Source: an uncultured Collinsella sp.
GTDB lineage: Bacteria > Actinomycetota > Coriobacteriia > Coriobacteriales > Coriobacteriaceae
Length of the DNA: 20,717 nucleotides
Direction: 5' to 3'
NCBI GenBank assembly: GCA_900758885.1
Contig: CAAETD010000036.1
Span: forward strand, 1 to 20,717
In this document: piece by piece, positions 1-6,826 of the stretch
Numbering within the stretch: position 1 is the stretch's first letter
How the letters are laid out: every line of letters starts with the position of its first letter
Program-made: the position numbers and the translations under genes
Notes under the pieces: model-generated
Told to the model about the DNA's origin: nothing
What the model saw: the letters and a program-made list of their open reading frames with translations, nothing else
Database searches by the model: none

Positions 1-169
1 CCAAACAGCCCGCCGGCACCGGGACCACTTCGTCCAAAAATCATCCGTAAAGGCGCGTTTATCTAATTTAAATCTATCCCTTGTGGAATGCGGCTTGCTG
101 GTGTTGTCTGGGCATTGATGGCTATGTGGTTCAAGAGGCGGCGGTGCTGTTGCTTGAATTTTTGCAGTT
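1..169. other. Left-edge segment, no recognised gene
   Basis: I recognise no gene here. On the + strand, frame 1 is open from the window edge to a TAA at 64-66, so it could be the last 21 codons of a gene. On the - strand an ATG at 44-42 opens a reading frame running off the edge (begins MIFGRSGPGAGGLFG), with AT-rich sequence upstream at about 58-80 that could hold a promoter, but I see no good ribosome binding site. A 27-codon + strand frame at 88-171 (a hydrophobic stretch followed by KRRRCCC) also lacks a convincing ribosome binding site. These options are weak and partly exclude one another. Confidence 0.25.
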
Positions 170-191
170 AAAGAGGCCCGTTTCCCTGGGT
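170..191. terminator. Left half of a terminator-like hairpin split by the IS
   Basis: Bases 170-186 (AAAGAGGCCCGTTTCCC) are the exact reverse complement of 1646-1662 on the other side of the insertion sequence. Removing the element and one copy of its GGT duplication rebuilds a perfect 17-bp stem with a 7-nt loop, followed by a T-rich tract at 1660-1663. Bases 189-191 (GGT) are the left copy of the target duplication. In the present state the two arms are about 1.46 kb apart, so the hairpin cannot form efficiently. Confidence 0.8.
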
Positions 192-215
192 TGAACTGCC
201 TCCCATTTCTTGGAC
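192..215 (+). repeat. Left terminal inverted repeat of the IS
   Basis: The 24 bases match the reverse complement of 1617-1640 at 21 positions; mismatches are at 200, 206 and 207. The inner part (198-210) also forms one arm of a hairpin that covers the transposase ribosome binding site. Confidence 0.88.
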
Positions 216-231
216 ATGAGAAATGGGAGGC
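198..231 (+). promoter_or_regulatory. Hairpin masking the transposase ribosome binding site
   Basis: Arms 198-210 and 219-231 are a perfect 13-bp inverted repeat around the 8-nt loop TGGACATG. The right arm contains GGGAGG (225-230), the Shine-Dalgarno sequence for the ATG at 239, and the left arm lies within the terminal repeat. A transcript entering from outside would therefore fold and hide the start, a logic known from IS10 and IS50. The pyrimidine-rich stretch after it could instead make it a weak terminator. The structure is seen directly; the regulatory role is inferred. Confidence 0.65.
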
Positions 232-238
232 TTTCTTT

Positions 239-730
239 ATGCGCGTTGATTTGAGGGTGAAGCATGATGTCGAGGCCAGGAAGGCGGCCATAGGGCTCTT
301 CGAGCTCGGGCACGGGTATAAATCTGCCGCGATTGCCCTTTCGCTTCCCGCGGAAGCCGTGAGAAGATGGCAGGAGATATACCGCGCATTCGGGAGCGAG
401 GTGCTGCTGCGCATGGACGGAAAGCAGGGCAGGTACACATACGAGCAGAGGGTCGCCGCCGCCTCCGCCGTCGTCGACGGCGGCATGACGAAGGCCGAGG
501 CGATGGCGGCGTTCGGCATAATGTCGATGTCGCCGCTCAAGAAGTGGTGCGCGCTATACCGCGAGGGCGGCGCGGAGGCCCTGCGCCCGAGGCCCAAGGG
601 CCGGCCGAGCGGTTCCAGGGCGAGGCCGCGGACCCGCGAGGAGGAGCTCGAGGAGCGGTGCCGTAGGCTCGAGGCCGAGGTGGCCTACCTAAAAAAATTA
701 CGCGCCCTGGTCGAGAGGGACGGGCTCTGA
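239..730 (+). CDS. IS3-family transposase OrfA (helix-turn-helix protein)
   Basis: OrfA is the DNA-binding part of the transposase and recognises the element ends. The protein has 163 residues with two helix-turn-helix-like segments, roughly residues 10-50 and 70-115, and a charged C-terminal helix (EEELEERCRRLEAEVAYLKK) typical of the leucine-zipper region of IS3 OrfA proteins. I chose the ATG at 239 because GGGAGG lies 8 bases upstream. A TTG start at 191 is possible in frame but would begin one base outside the IS. Near the 3' end the frame runs through seven A residues, where a -1 slip joins it to OrfB. The free OrfA usually acts as an inhibitor in this family. Confidence 0.88.
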   Translation: MRVDLRVKHDVEARKAAIGLFELGHGYKSAAIALSLPAEAVRRWQEIYRAFGSEVLLRMDGKQGRYTYEQRVAAASAVVDGGMTKAEAMAAFGIMSMSPLKKWCALYREGGAEALRPRPKGRPSGSRARPRTREEELEERCRRLEAEVAYLKKLRALVERDGL

Positions 731-738
731 CCAGGGCG
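691..738 (+). promoter_or_regulatory. Programmed -1 frameshift signal (A7 heptamer plus stem-loop)
   Basis: The heptamer A AAA AAA occupies 691-697 in the OrfA frame (CTA AAA AAA). After a 5-nt spacer, 703-712 (CGCCCTGGTC) pairs perfectly with 729-738 (GACCAGGGCG) around a 16-nt loop that can pair further (AGAG with CTCT). The OrfA stop TGA is at 728-730, at the edge of the right arm. Reading -1 from the heptamer enters an open frame that continues to 1602. Slippery site, spacing and stem-loop all match the usual arrangement for making the IS3 OrfAB transposase. Confidence 0.88.
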
Positions 739-1602
739 AAGGCCGAAGCGGTCGCGGCCCTGCGCGCCGAGGGGCACGCGCTCGGGCACCTGCTCGCATG
801 CGCCGAGCTCAAGAGGTCGACCTACTACTACGCCCTCGCGCACCCGCCGAGGCCCACGCGCCCCGAGCTCCGGGAGGCGGCCGCCGAGATCTTCTCGCGC
901 ACCGCCAACGGCTGCGGGCACCGGCAGATAGCGATGTGCCTCAGGGCGGAAGAGGGGGCCGTGATAGCCGACAAGACCGTGCTCAAGATGATGCGCGAGA
1001 TGGGGATTCGCTGCGGCATCAGACGCGAGACGGCCTACCACAGGTACAACTCGTACAGGGGCGTCGTCGGCAGGACGTTCGAGAACGTGATCGCGAGGGA
1101 TTTCGACGCCGGGGCCCCGTGGCGGAAGCTGGGGACGGACGTCACCGAGTTCAAGGTGGCTGGCGGTAAGGCCTACTGGGCCCCGACGCTGGACTTCTGC
1201 ACCAAGGAGATCGTGGCGAGCGACATATCGACCACGCCCGACATGGCCCAGCAGGCGAGGATGCTCGACGAGCTGCTGTCCAAGATCCCCGAGGGCGCCG
1301 CCCCGACCATGCACTCGGACCGGGGCTGGCAGTACCAGCACGCCTCATACACATCCAGGCTCGAGGCCGCCGGTATCGTCCAGAGCATGTCCAGGAAGGC
1401 GAACTGCATCGACAATGCCGCCACCGAGCAGCTCTTCGGCCACGTCAAGGACGAGTTCTACAGGGGCCGCGAGTGGAAGACGTTCGAGGATTTCAAACGC
1501 GACCTGGAGGAATACATAGTCCACTGGAACACGAGCCGGAGGCAGGTAAGATTGAAGGGCCTGACCCCGGAGGAGTTCCGGAATCAGGCCCTCGCGGCCT
1601 AG
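697..1602 (+). CDS. IS3-family transposase OrfB (DDE integrase domain), made as OrfAB fusion
   Basis: This is the catalytic part of the transposase, which cuts and joins the IS ends. Coordinates start at the first codon read after the -1 slip at 691-697; the fusion with OrfA is about 454 residues from the ATG at 239. An N-terminal HTH_21-like region (ELREAAAEIFSRTANGCGHRQI) precedes the RNase-H-like core. The acidic triad is visible: Asp in GTDVTEF, Asp in MHSDRGWQ, and Glu in NAATEQLFGHVK. The C-terminus (VRLKGLTPEEFRNQAL) is typical of IS150-group OrfB. An ATG at 934 is in frame, but starting there would omit the N-terminal region, so the frameshift product is the likely active enzyme. No stop or deletion is seen. 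Confidence 0.9.
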   Translation: MTRPGREGRALTRAKAEAVAALRAEGHALGHLLACAELKRSTYYYALAHPPRPTRPELREAAAEIFSRTANGCGHRQIAMCLRAEEGAVIADKTVLKMMREMGIRCGIRRETAYHRYNSYRGVVGRTFENVIARDFDAGAPWRKLGTDVTEFKVAGGKAYWAPTLDFCTKEIVASDISTTPDMAQQARMLDELLSKIPEGAAPTMHSDRGWQYQHASYTSRLEAAGIVQSMSRKANCIDNAATEQLFGHVKDEFYRGREWKTFEDFKRDLEEYIVHWNTSRRQVRLKGLTPEEFRNQALAA

Positions 1603-1616
1603 TCGCTATTTAGGGC

Positions 1617-1640
1617 GTCCAAGATTTGGGACGCAGTTCA
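1617..1640 (-). repeat. Right terminal inverted repeat of the IS
   Basis: Its reverse complement begins TGAACTGCGTCCCAAATC and matches the left end at 21 of 24 positions. It is followed directly by GGT (1641-1643), the right copy of the target duplication. Confidence 0.88.
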
Positions 1641-1669
1641 GGTTGGGGAAACGGGCCTCTTTTCTCTCT
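1641..1669. terminator. Right half of the split terminator-like hairpin
   Basis: Bases 1646-1662 pair exactly with 170-186. The run TTTTCTCTCT at 1660-1669 would serve as the U-tract for + strand transcription of the restored hairpin. For the - strand gene ending at 1707 this is the first half of the stem met by polymerase; the other half now lies beyond the IS. Confidence 0.75.
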
Positions 1670-1706
1670 GGGTTTGTGGATTGGCGAAGGTGGTATGCTC
1701 TGGCAG

Positions 1707-2774
1707 CTATTTTGAGTTCCTGATGCGGCGTGTGGCTGTGGCGGTTATTCCGAGGCCTGCGGCGGCGACTGCTGCGAGTGCGATTGCGCTCGGTGCTGTG
1801 TCGCCCGTGTTTGCGAGCTTGCCGGCGGTCATATTTGCTTGCTTGCTGCTGCTCGAGTTCGCCTGCTTGGTGGAGCTTGGCGGGGTATTTTTGCCGGTCG
1901 CGGGCGAGCTGGCGGGCTGTGTTGCCTCGGCCGGTTGCGCCGAGTTGGAGGGAGGCGTCGTCTCGGTCGGTTTCGTTATCTCGGGCGAGGCGGCCTTGTC
2001 TGCCGCGGCTTTCGCCTCTTCGTATGCCTTGCAGGCGTCGTCATAGGCCGCTTGCGCTTTTTTCAAATTGTCGAGGAGCGCATCTCGCCAGGCTGTGAAC
2101 CGGTCGATATCGGCTTTATATTTCTCTACAGCACGTTCACAGTCATTAACTCGTCTTTCCACTCTTCTGAGGCGGTACTGGAACTCGCGGAGCTCCGTTT
2201 CGCAATAGTTTACGTGCGTTTTTGCCGATATGATCTCACTGTGCAACTGCTTTATTTGCTGTTTAGTAGTTTCGACAAACTCCTCGTAGCCGAGTGCTTC
2301 GAGTGTCTTAAGCATCTCATGTTTCTTCTCTAATTCTGCCTGGAGCTCGCTTACCCGGTTGATGGCCCCGTCGTATTTGGCTTGGGCAGCATCGATGTCC
2401 GCTTGCATGGTGGGAAGGAGTTCCCTCCCTTCGGCGGCTTGCGCCGCCATCTTTTCGCGGTACTCTTGAAAACGGGTAATGTCATCATTGAATCTCGCAA
2501 TTTTCTCGGGACTTGCGGCGTTTTTTGCGGCCTCGAGGTTTTTGAGCGCTTCCTGCATGGCTGCATACGCTTTTTCTTTTGCGGCGGCCGCGTCTTCTGT
2601 CTGCGGGGCGCCCGAATTGCCGTTGGCGGCGCTCGTCTGCGAAACGGCCGCACCGGTGGGGGAGCTGGTTTCTGCCGCGATCGCCGCTACGGGGGCGATT
2701 CCCGCGACAAGTGCCGCGGAAAGGGCGATGCCCACAGTTGCTCGTCTTGCTCTTCTTGCGAGAATGTCGTTCAT
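1707..2774 (-). CDS. Secreted coiled-coil protein with C-terminal LANTG sorting signal
   Basis: A 355-residue surface protein of unknown function. An N-terminal signal peptide (RRARR, then a hydrophobic stretch, likely cleavage after AIAA at about residue 34) leads to a long, highly charged alpha-helical region (about 70-265) that should form a coiled coil. A Pro/Ser/Thr-rich linker (about 265-318) follows. The C-terminus has LANTG at 320-324, a hydrophobic segment and the basic tail RRIRNSK, the layout of sortase-anchored proteins although LPxTG has become LANTG. The start is supported by GAGGT six bases upstream of the ATG. No sortase gene is in the window. Its likely downstream terminator has been split by the IS. 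The function could be adhesion or wall remodelling; the sequence does not decide. Confidence 0.82.
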   Translation of the reverse strand: MNDILARRARRATVGIALSAALVAGIAPVAAIAAETSSPTGAAVSQTSAANGNSGAPQTEDAAAAKEKAYAAMQEALKNLEAAKNAASPEKIARFNDDITRFQEYREKMAAQAAEGRELLPTMQADIDAAQAKYDGAINRVSELQAELEKKHEMLKTLEALGYEEFVETTKQQIKQLHSEIISAKTHVNYCETELREFQYRLRRVERRVNDCERAVEKYKADIDRFTAWRDALLDNLKKAQAAYDDACKAYEEAKAAADKAASPEITKPTETTPPSNSAQPAEATQPASSPATGKNTPPSSTKQANSSSSKQANMTAGKLANTGDTAPSAIALAAVAAAGLGITATATRRIRNSK

Positions 2775-2824
2775 CTCGGCACCTCATTTCAAGGGTCGGC
2801 GACTAACTTGGTAGCACTAATGTA

Positions 2825-2833
2825 AGTATATCA
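2825..2833 (-). promoter_or_regulatory. Candidate extended -10 promoter of the LANTG protein gene
   Basis: Read on the - strand this is TGATATACT, a TGN motif joined to the -10 hexamer TATACT. There is no good -35, as is usual for extended -10 promoters. It would give a leader of roughly 45 nt. A perfect palindrome GGTCGACC (2837-2844) lies just upstream and could be an operator. Confidence 0.45.
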
Positions 2834-2941
2834 GGCGGTCGACCCGACACTGGCTGGGTGTGCGCGTGCCTCTCCGCTTCTTTGGAAACCGAATCCCATT
2901 AGAAATGGCGAGTTGTTTACTCGTCTTTTGGGCTCACCGTA

Positions 2942-2976
2942 CTATCATGATTCGAATTGAGTGTGAATGATGATAG
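2942..2976 (+). promoter_or_regulatory. 12-bp inverted repeat in the leader of the ABC exporter genes
   Basis: CTATCATGATTC (2942-2953) and GAATGATGATAG (2965-2976) are complementary with one mismatch, separated by 11 bases. The repeat overlaps a possible -10 (TACTAT, 2940-2945) and reaches the ribosome binding site AGGGAG (2975-2980). It could be a dimeric repressor operator or an mRNA hairpin limiting translation. No regulator gene is adjacent. A smaller repeat CGAGT/ACTCG is at 2909-2923. Confidence 0.45.
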
Positions 2977-2989
2977 GGAGCGCCTTTTT

Positions 2990-4846
2990 ATGATTGAGCT
3001 GCTCAGGCGTTTTGGTGGCAAGTTTCGCCGGTATATGGTGATCGGCCCAGCGTGCAAGCTGATCGAAGTGATTTTTGACCTGCTGACGCCGTTGGTGATT
3101 GCCCAGATGATCGATAAGGGCATCGGCGCACGCGATGTGAACGCTGTCGTCCACTACGGCATGGTGCTCGCCGCCATGGCTGTGATCGGCATCTCGTTTA
3201 CGCTCGTCTGCCAAAAGATGGCGGCGCTCACCTCGCAGGGCATGGGCACCGACATTCGTGGCGCGCTCTACCAGCATATCAACAAGCTGAGCTATGCCGA
3301 ACTCGACCGTTTTGGCACGCCGTCGCTCATCACGCGTATCACCAACGACGTCAACCAGGTGCAGCTCGCTGTGGCGCTGGGCGTGCGCATGCTCATCCGC
3401 TGGCCCTTCCTAGCGGTGGGCTCCATGGTCGCGGCCCTTGCCATCGACCTTAAGCTCGGCATCATCTTTTTGATTTGTACGCCCGCTATCGGCCTGGTGT
3501 TTTGGTTTGTCATGGCGCGCTGCATTCCGTATTACAAGCAGCTGCAGGCAAAGCTCGACCGCATCGCGCTCATTTGCCGCGAGGGGCTTTCGGGCGCCCG
3601 CGTGGTCCGTGCGTTTGTGCGCGAGGACCACGAGCGCGAGCGCTTTGCCCAAGCCGCCGACGACCAGGCTCATACCGCCATCGCGGTGGGCAAGCTCTCG
3701 TCGATCCTTAACCCTGTAACGTTTTTGGTGATGAACCTTGGTGTGTGCGCCATCCTGTGGGTGGGCGGCATCCAGGTCAACGTGGGCGAGCTTACGCAGG
3801 GCCAGGTCATGGCGTTTGTGAACTACATGACGCAGACCCTTACCTCCATCGTCTACGTCGCCAACCTGGTCGTGGTCTTTACCAAGGCGAGCGCCAGTGC
3901 GTCGCGTATCAACGAGGTGCTCAATTGCGTGCCGAGCATCACCGACGAGGGCAACCAGCCGGTCGAGCTGCCCAAGCCGAGCGAACTGGCGGGTGGCGCT
4001 GCTCCAGTCCCTGCGCTGAGCTTTGACCATGCGAGCTTTTCGTTTGGCGCGGGCGCGGCAAATGCCGTGAGCGATGTGACCCTGGAACTGCCGGTGGGCA
4101 AAACGCTCGGTATTATCGGCGGCACGGGCAGCGGCAAGTCCACGCTCGTCTCGCTTATCTCGCGCCTGTACGACGCGAGCATCGGCAGCGTGAGCGTAAT
4201 GGGTGCCGACGTGCGCGCCTGGCCGCTCGATCAGCTGCGCCGTGTGGTCGCGACTGTTCCGCAGCGCGCGTCGCTCGTGAGCGGCACGATTCGCAGCAAC
4301 CTAACCTGGTGCGACGATGCGGCAACCGACGATGAGCTTTGGGCGGCGCTCGATATGGCGCAGGCGAGCGAGTTCGTGCGCAAAAAACCTCAGGGTCTGG
4401 ACGCGCCGGTCGAGGCGGGTGGCAAGAACTTTAGCGGTGGCCAGCGCCAGCGCCTGACCATCGCACGTGCTCTGGTGGGCTCTCCGCAGGTCCTAATCAT
4501 GGATGACTCTGCCTCGGCGCTCGACTTTAAGACCGATGCGGCGCTTCGCCATGCCATCCGCGAGCGCAGTGTGCGCGGTGCCGCCGAGGGCGGGCTGCCG
4601 CTCACGACCGTCATCGTGAGCCAACGTGTCTCGACCGTTCGCGATGCCGACATGATCTGCGTACTTGACCACGGTTCGGTCGCGGGCCTGGGCGCGCACG
4701 ATGAGCTCTACACGACCTGCCAGCTCTACCGCGAGATTTGCCAGTCGCAGCTTCGCCGCGAGGAGCTCGAGGGTCAGCAGGGGAGCACGACGCCCGCGTC
4801 CGCTCCGACCGCCCCCGCATCCGTCTGCGCAAAGGAGGGCTGCTAA
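2990..4846 (+). CDS. ABC exporter half-transporter, subunit with degenerate ATPase residues
   Basis: One half of a heterodimeric ABC exporter (MdlA/LmrC-like family), probably pumping drugs, lipids or peptides out across the cytoplasmic membrane. The 618-residue protein has a six-helix membrane domain (about 1-310) and a nucleotide-binding domain. Walker A is GGTGSGKST (377-385) and the signature is canonical FSGGQ (481-485). Two catalytic residues are changed: the Walker B glutamate is Asp506 (IMDDSAS) and the switch histidine is Gln545 (VSQRVST). This is the pattern of the degenerate site in asymmetric exporters such as TM287/288 and LmrCD. I chose the ATG at 2990 over the in-frame TTG at 2957 because AGGGAG lies 9 bases upstream. 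The stop codon abuts the partner gene's ATG. The substrate cannot be told from sequence. Confidence 0.9.
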   Translation: MIELLRRFGGKFRRYMVIGPACKLIEVIFDLLTPLVIAQMIDKGIGARDVNAVVHYGMVLAAMAVIGISFTLVCQKMAALTSQGMGTDIRGALYQHINKLSYAELDRFGTPSLITRITNDVNQVQLAVALGVRMLIRWPFLAVGSMVAALAIDLKLGIIFLICTPAIGLVFWFVMARCIPYYKQLQAKLDRIALICREGLSGARVVRAFVREDHERERFAQAADDQAHTAIAVGKLSSILNPVTFLVMNLGVCAILWVGGIQVNVGELTQGQVMAFVNYMTQTLTSIVYVANLVVVFTKASASASRINEVLNCVPSITDEGNQPVELPKPSELAGGAAPVPALSFDHASFSFGAGAANAVSDVTLELPVGKTLGIIGGTGSGKSTLVSLISRLYDASIGSVSVMGADVRAWPLDQLRRVVATVPQRASLVSGTIRSNLTWCDDAATDDELWAALDMAQASEFVRKKPQGLDAPVEAGGKNFSGGQRQRLTIARALVGSPQVLIMDDSASALDFKTDAALRHAIRERSVRGAAEGGLPLTTVIVSQRVSTVRDADMICVLDHGSVAGLGAHDELYTTCQLYREICQSQLRREELEGQQGSTTPASAPTAPASVCAKEGC

Positions 4847-6706
4847 ATGAATCCGTACACTTCCTCCGGTTCGGTCGCCACGATGACGGCCAACGTGTCC
4901 GGTAACGATAACCTCAACGACCTGGGCGACGGTCCGCGCCAGCCCGGCGATCCCGAGCGCTATCCCGTGGGTGCGGTGACCCGCCGCCTGATGGGCTACG
5001 TCCGTCCGCATCGTATCTCGTTTACGGCGTCGTTTGTGAGTGCCGCCGTCTCGGTGGTCCTGCAGCTCTACACACCCATCCTCATTGGCGAGGGCATCGA
5101 CCTGATCGTTGCCGCGGGCCAGGTGGACTTCGACGCGCTGCTGCCGCTTGTTACCAAACTCGCGCTCGTCGTGGTGGGGGCCGCGGCCTTCCAGTGGCTA
5201 CAGGGCTATTGCGTTAACCGCCTGTCCTACGAAACGGTGCGCGACATGCGCGTGGAGGCGAGCGATAAGCTCAGCCGTATGCCGCTCAGCTTTATCGACA
5301 GCCATGCCCACGGCGACCTTATGAGCCGCGTGGTCAACGACGTCGATCAGGTGGGCGACGGTCTGCTGCAGGGCTTTACGCAGCTCTTCACCGGTGTTAT
5401 CACCATCGTGGGCACGCTCGCGTTTATGCTCTCCATTAACCTGACCATGACGCTCGTGGTGGTACTCGTCACGCCGCTTTCCATTTTTGCAGCTGGTGCT
5501 ATTGCCAAGCTTTCCAACAAAAGCTTTACGGCACAGCAGCGTATTCAAGGGCAGCTCGGCGGTCATATCGAGGAGTACGTAGGCGAGCAGAAGCTTGTCG
5601 ACGCCTTTGCCTATGGCTCGAACGCTCAGCAACGCTTCGATGCCCTCAATGCCGAGCTCTACACCGCGGGCGAGCGCGCGCAGTTTATGGGTTCGCTCTC
5701 CAACCCCGGCACGCGCTTTATCAATAACATCATCTATGCCGTGGTCGCTGTGATCGGCTGCGTGGGCGTGATCACGGGCGTGCCCGCGGCGCTTACGGTG
5801 GGCGGTGTGCAGATTTTCCTGTCCTATGCCAACCAGTACACCAAGCCGTTCAACGAGGTCACCAACGTCATTACGCAGATCCAGACGGCGTATGCCTCGG
5901 CGCGCCGTATGTTTGCGCTGCTCGATGCGCGCGAGCAGGAGCCCGATGCGCCAGATGCCGTGGAACTTGCCGCACCGCAGGGCGAGGTCGCCCTTGAGCA
6001 TGTGGACTTTAGCTACGTGCCCGACCGCAGGCTGCTGCAGGACATCTGCATCGAGGCTAAGCCCGGCATGCGCTTTGCCCTGGTCGGTCCTACGGGCTGT
6101 GGCAAGACGACGCTCATCAATTTGCTACTGCGTTTTTACGATATCGATGCCGGTCGCATTGCGGTCGATGGCCGTTCCTCGCGTGACTACACGCGCGCAA
6201 GCCTGCGCCGCGCCTTTGGCATGGTGCTGCAGGACACTTGGCTGTTCGAGGGCACGGTGGCGGACAACATCGCTTACGGTTGCCCAGGAGCTACGCGCGA
6301 GCAGGTTGTCGAAGCCGCCAAGCGCGCGCACGCGCACAAGTTTATCGTGCAGTTGCCAGGCGGCTACGATACGGTCATCGGCGAGGACGGCGGCACGTTT
6401 AGCCAGGGCCAAAAGCAGCTGCTGTGCATTGCGCGCGTCATGCTCACCGACCCGGCTATCTTGCTGCTGGACGAGGCAACGTCGAGTATCGACACGCGCA
6501 CCGAGCTGCAGGTGCAGGCGGCATTCGACGAGCTCATGGCCGGTCGCACAAGCTTTGTGGTGGCGCACCGCCTGTCGACGATCCGCAACGCCGACTGCAT
6601 TCTGGTCATGCGCGACGGCCAGATTATCGAGCGTGGCACGCACGACGAGCTGCTGGCGGCAGATGGCTTCTATGCCGAGCTCTACCGCAGTCAGTTTGCC
6701 CAGTGA
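4847..6706 (+). CDS. ABC exporter half-transporter, catalytic partner subunit
   Basis: The second half of the heterodimeric exporter, 619 residues. A hydrophilic N-terminal extension of about 45 residues precedes the six-helix membrane domain (about 50-350) and the nucleotide-binding domain. Walker A is GPTGCGKTT (414-422), Walker B has the catalytic Glu543 (LLLDEATSS) and the switch has His574 (VAHRLST), all canonical. Its signature is altered, FSQGQ (518-522) instead of LSGGQ. Because each ATP site pairs Walker motifs of one subunit with the signature of the other, the odd signature completes the degenerate site of the first subunit. The ATG directly follows the first gene's TAA, with AGGAGG inside the upstream gene's last codons, so translation is probably coupled. 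Confidence 0.92.
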   Translation: MNPYTSSGSVATMTANVSGNDNLNDLGDGPRQPGDPERYPVGAVTRRLMGYVRPHRISFTASFVSAAVSVVLQLYTPILIGEGIDLIVAAGQVDFDALLPLVTKLALVVVGAAAFQWLQGYCVNRLSYETVRDMRVEASDKLSRMPLSFIDSHAHGDLMSRVVNDVDQVGDGLLQGFTQLFTGVITIVGTLAFMLSINLTMTLVVVLVTPLSIFAAGAIAKLSNKSFTAQQRIQGQLGGHIEEYVGEQKLVDAFAYGSNAQQRFDALNAELYTAGERAQFMGSLSNPGTRFINNIIYAVVAVIGCVGVITGVPAALTVGGVQIFLSYANQYTKPFNEVTNVITQIQTAYASARRMFALLDAREQEPDAPDAVELAAPQGEVALEHVDFSYVPDRRLLQDICIEAKPGMRFALVGPTGCGKTTLINLLLRFYDIDAGRIAVDGRSSRDYTRASLRRAFGMVLQDTWLFEGTVADNIAYGCPGATREQVVEAAKRAHAHKFIVQLPGGYDTVIGEDGGTFSQGQKQLLCIARVMLTDPAILLLDEATSSIDTRTELQVQAAFDELMAGRTSFVVAHRLSTIRNADCILVMRDGQIIERGTHDELLAADGFYAELYRSQFAQ

Positions 6707-6826
6707 GCAAGCCCGTGGGGCAAATTAATCAATCGACAGACGGTGGTTTACATCTGTCACGTTAGTACTAAGATATTCATCTAATAAATTGCATTAGTGG
6801 CTTTAGTTTTGGGGGAAACGAGCAAC

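Larger units (their letters stand above)
192..1640 (+). mobile_element. IS3-family (IS150-type) insertion sequence, 1449 bp, apparently complete
   Basis: The element starts with TGAACTG and ends with the complementary CAGTTCA, as expected for IS3-family ends. The 24-bp terminal repeats match at 21 positions and resemble the IS150-type end (TG-ACTG---CCCA---TTGGAC). The flanks are a 3-bp direct repeat GGT (189-191 and 1641-1643), the target duplication length usual for this group. Inside are orfA and orfB with a -1 frameshift signal between them and an intact DDE triad, so the element looks able to move. It lies in the loop of a terminator-like palindrome, downstream of the surface-protein gene that ends at 1707. 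Confidence 0.9.

Noticed and set aside
1681..2825. Several + strand frames opposite the coiled-coil protein gene
   Set aside because: They are antisense to a gene with signal peptide, coiled coil, sorting signal, ribosome binding site and promoter; none has its own start signal.
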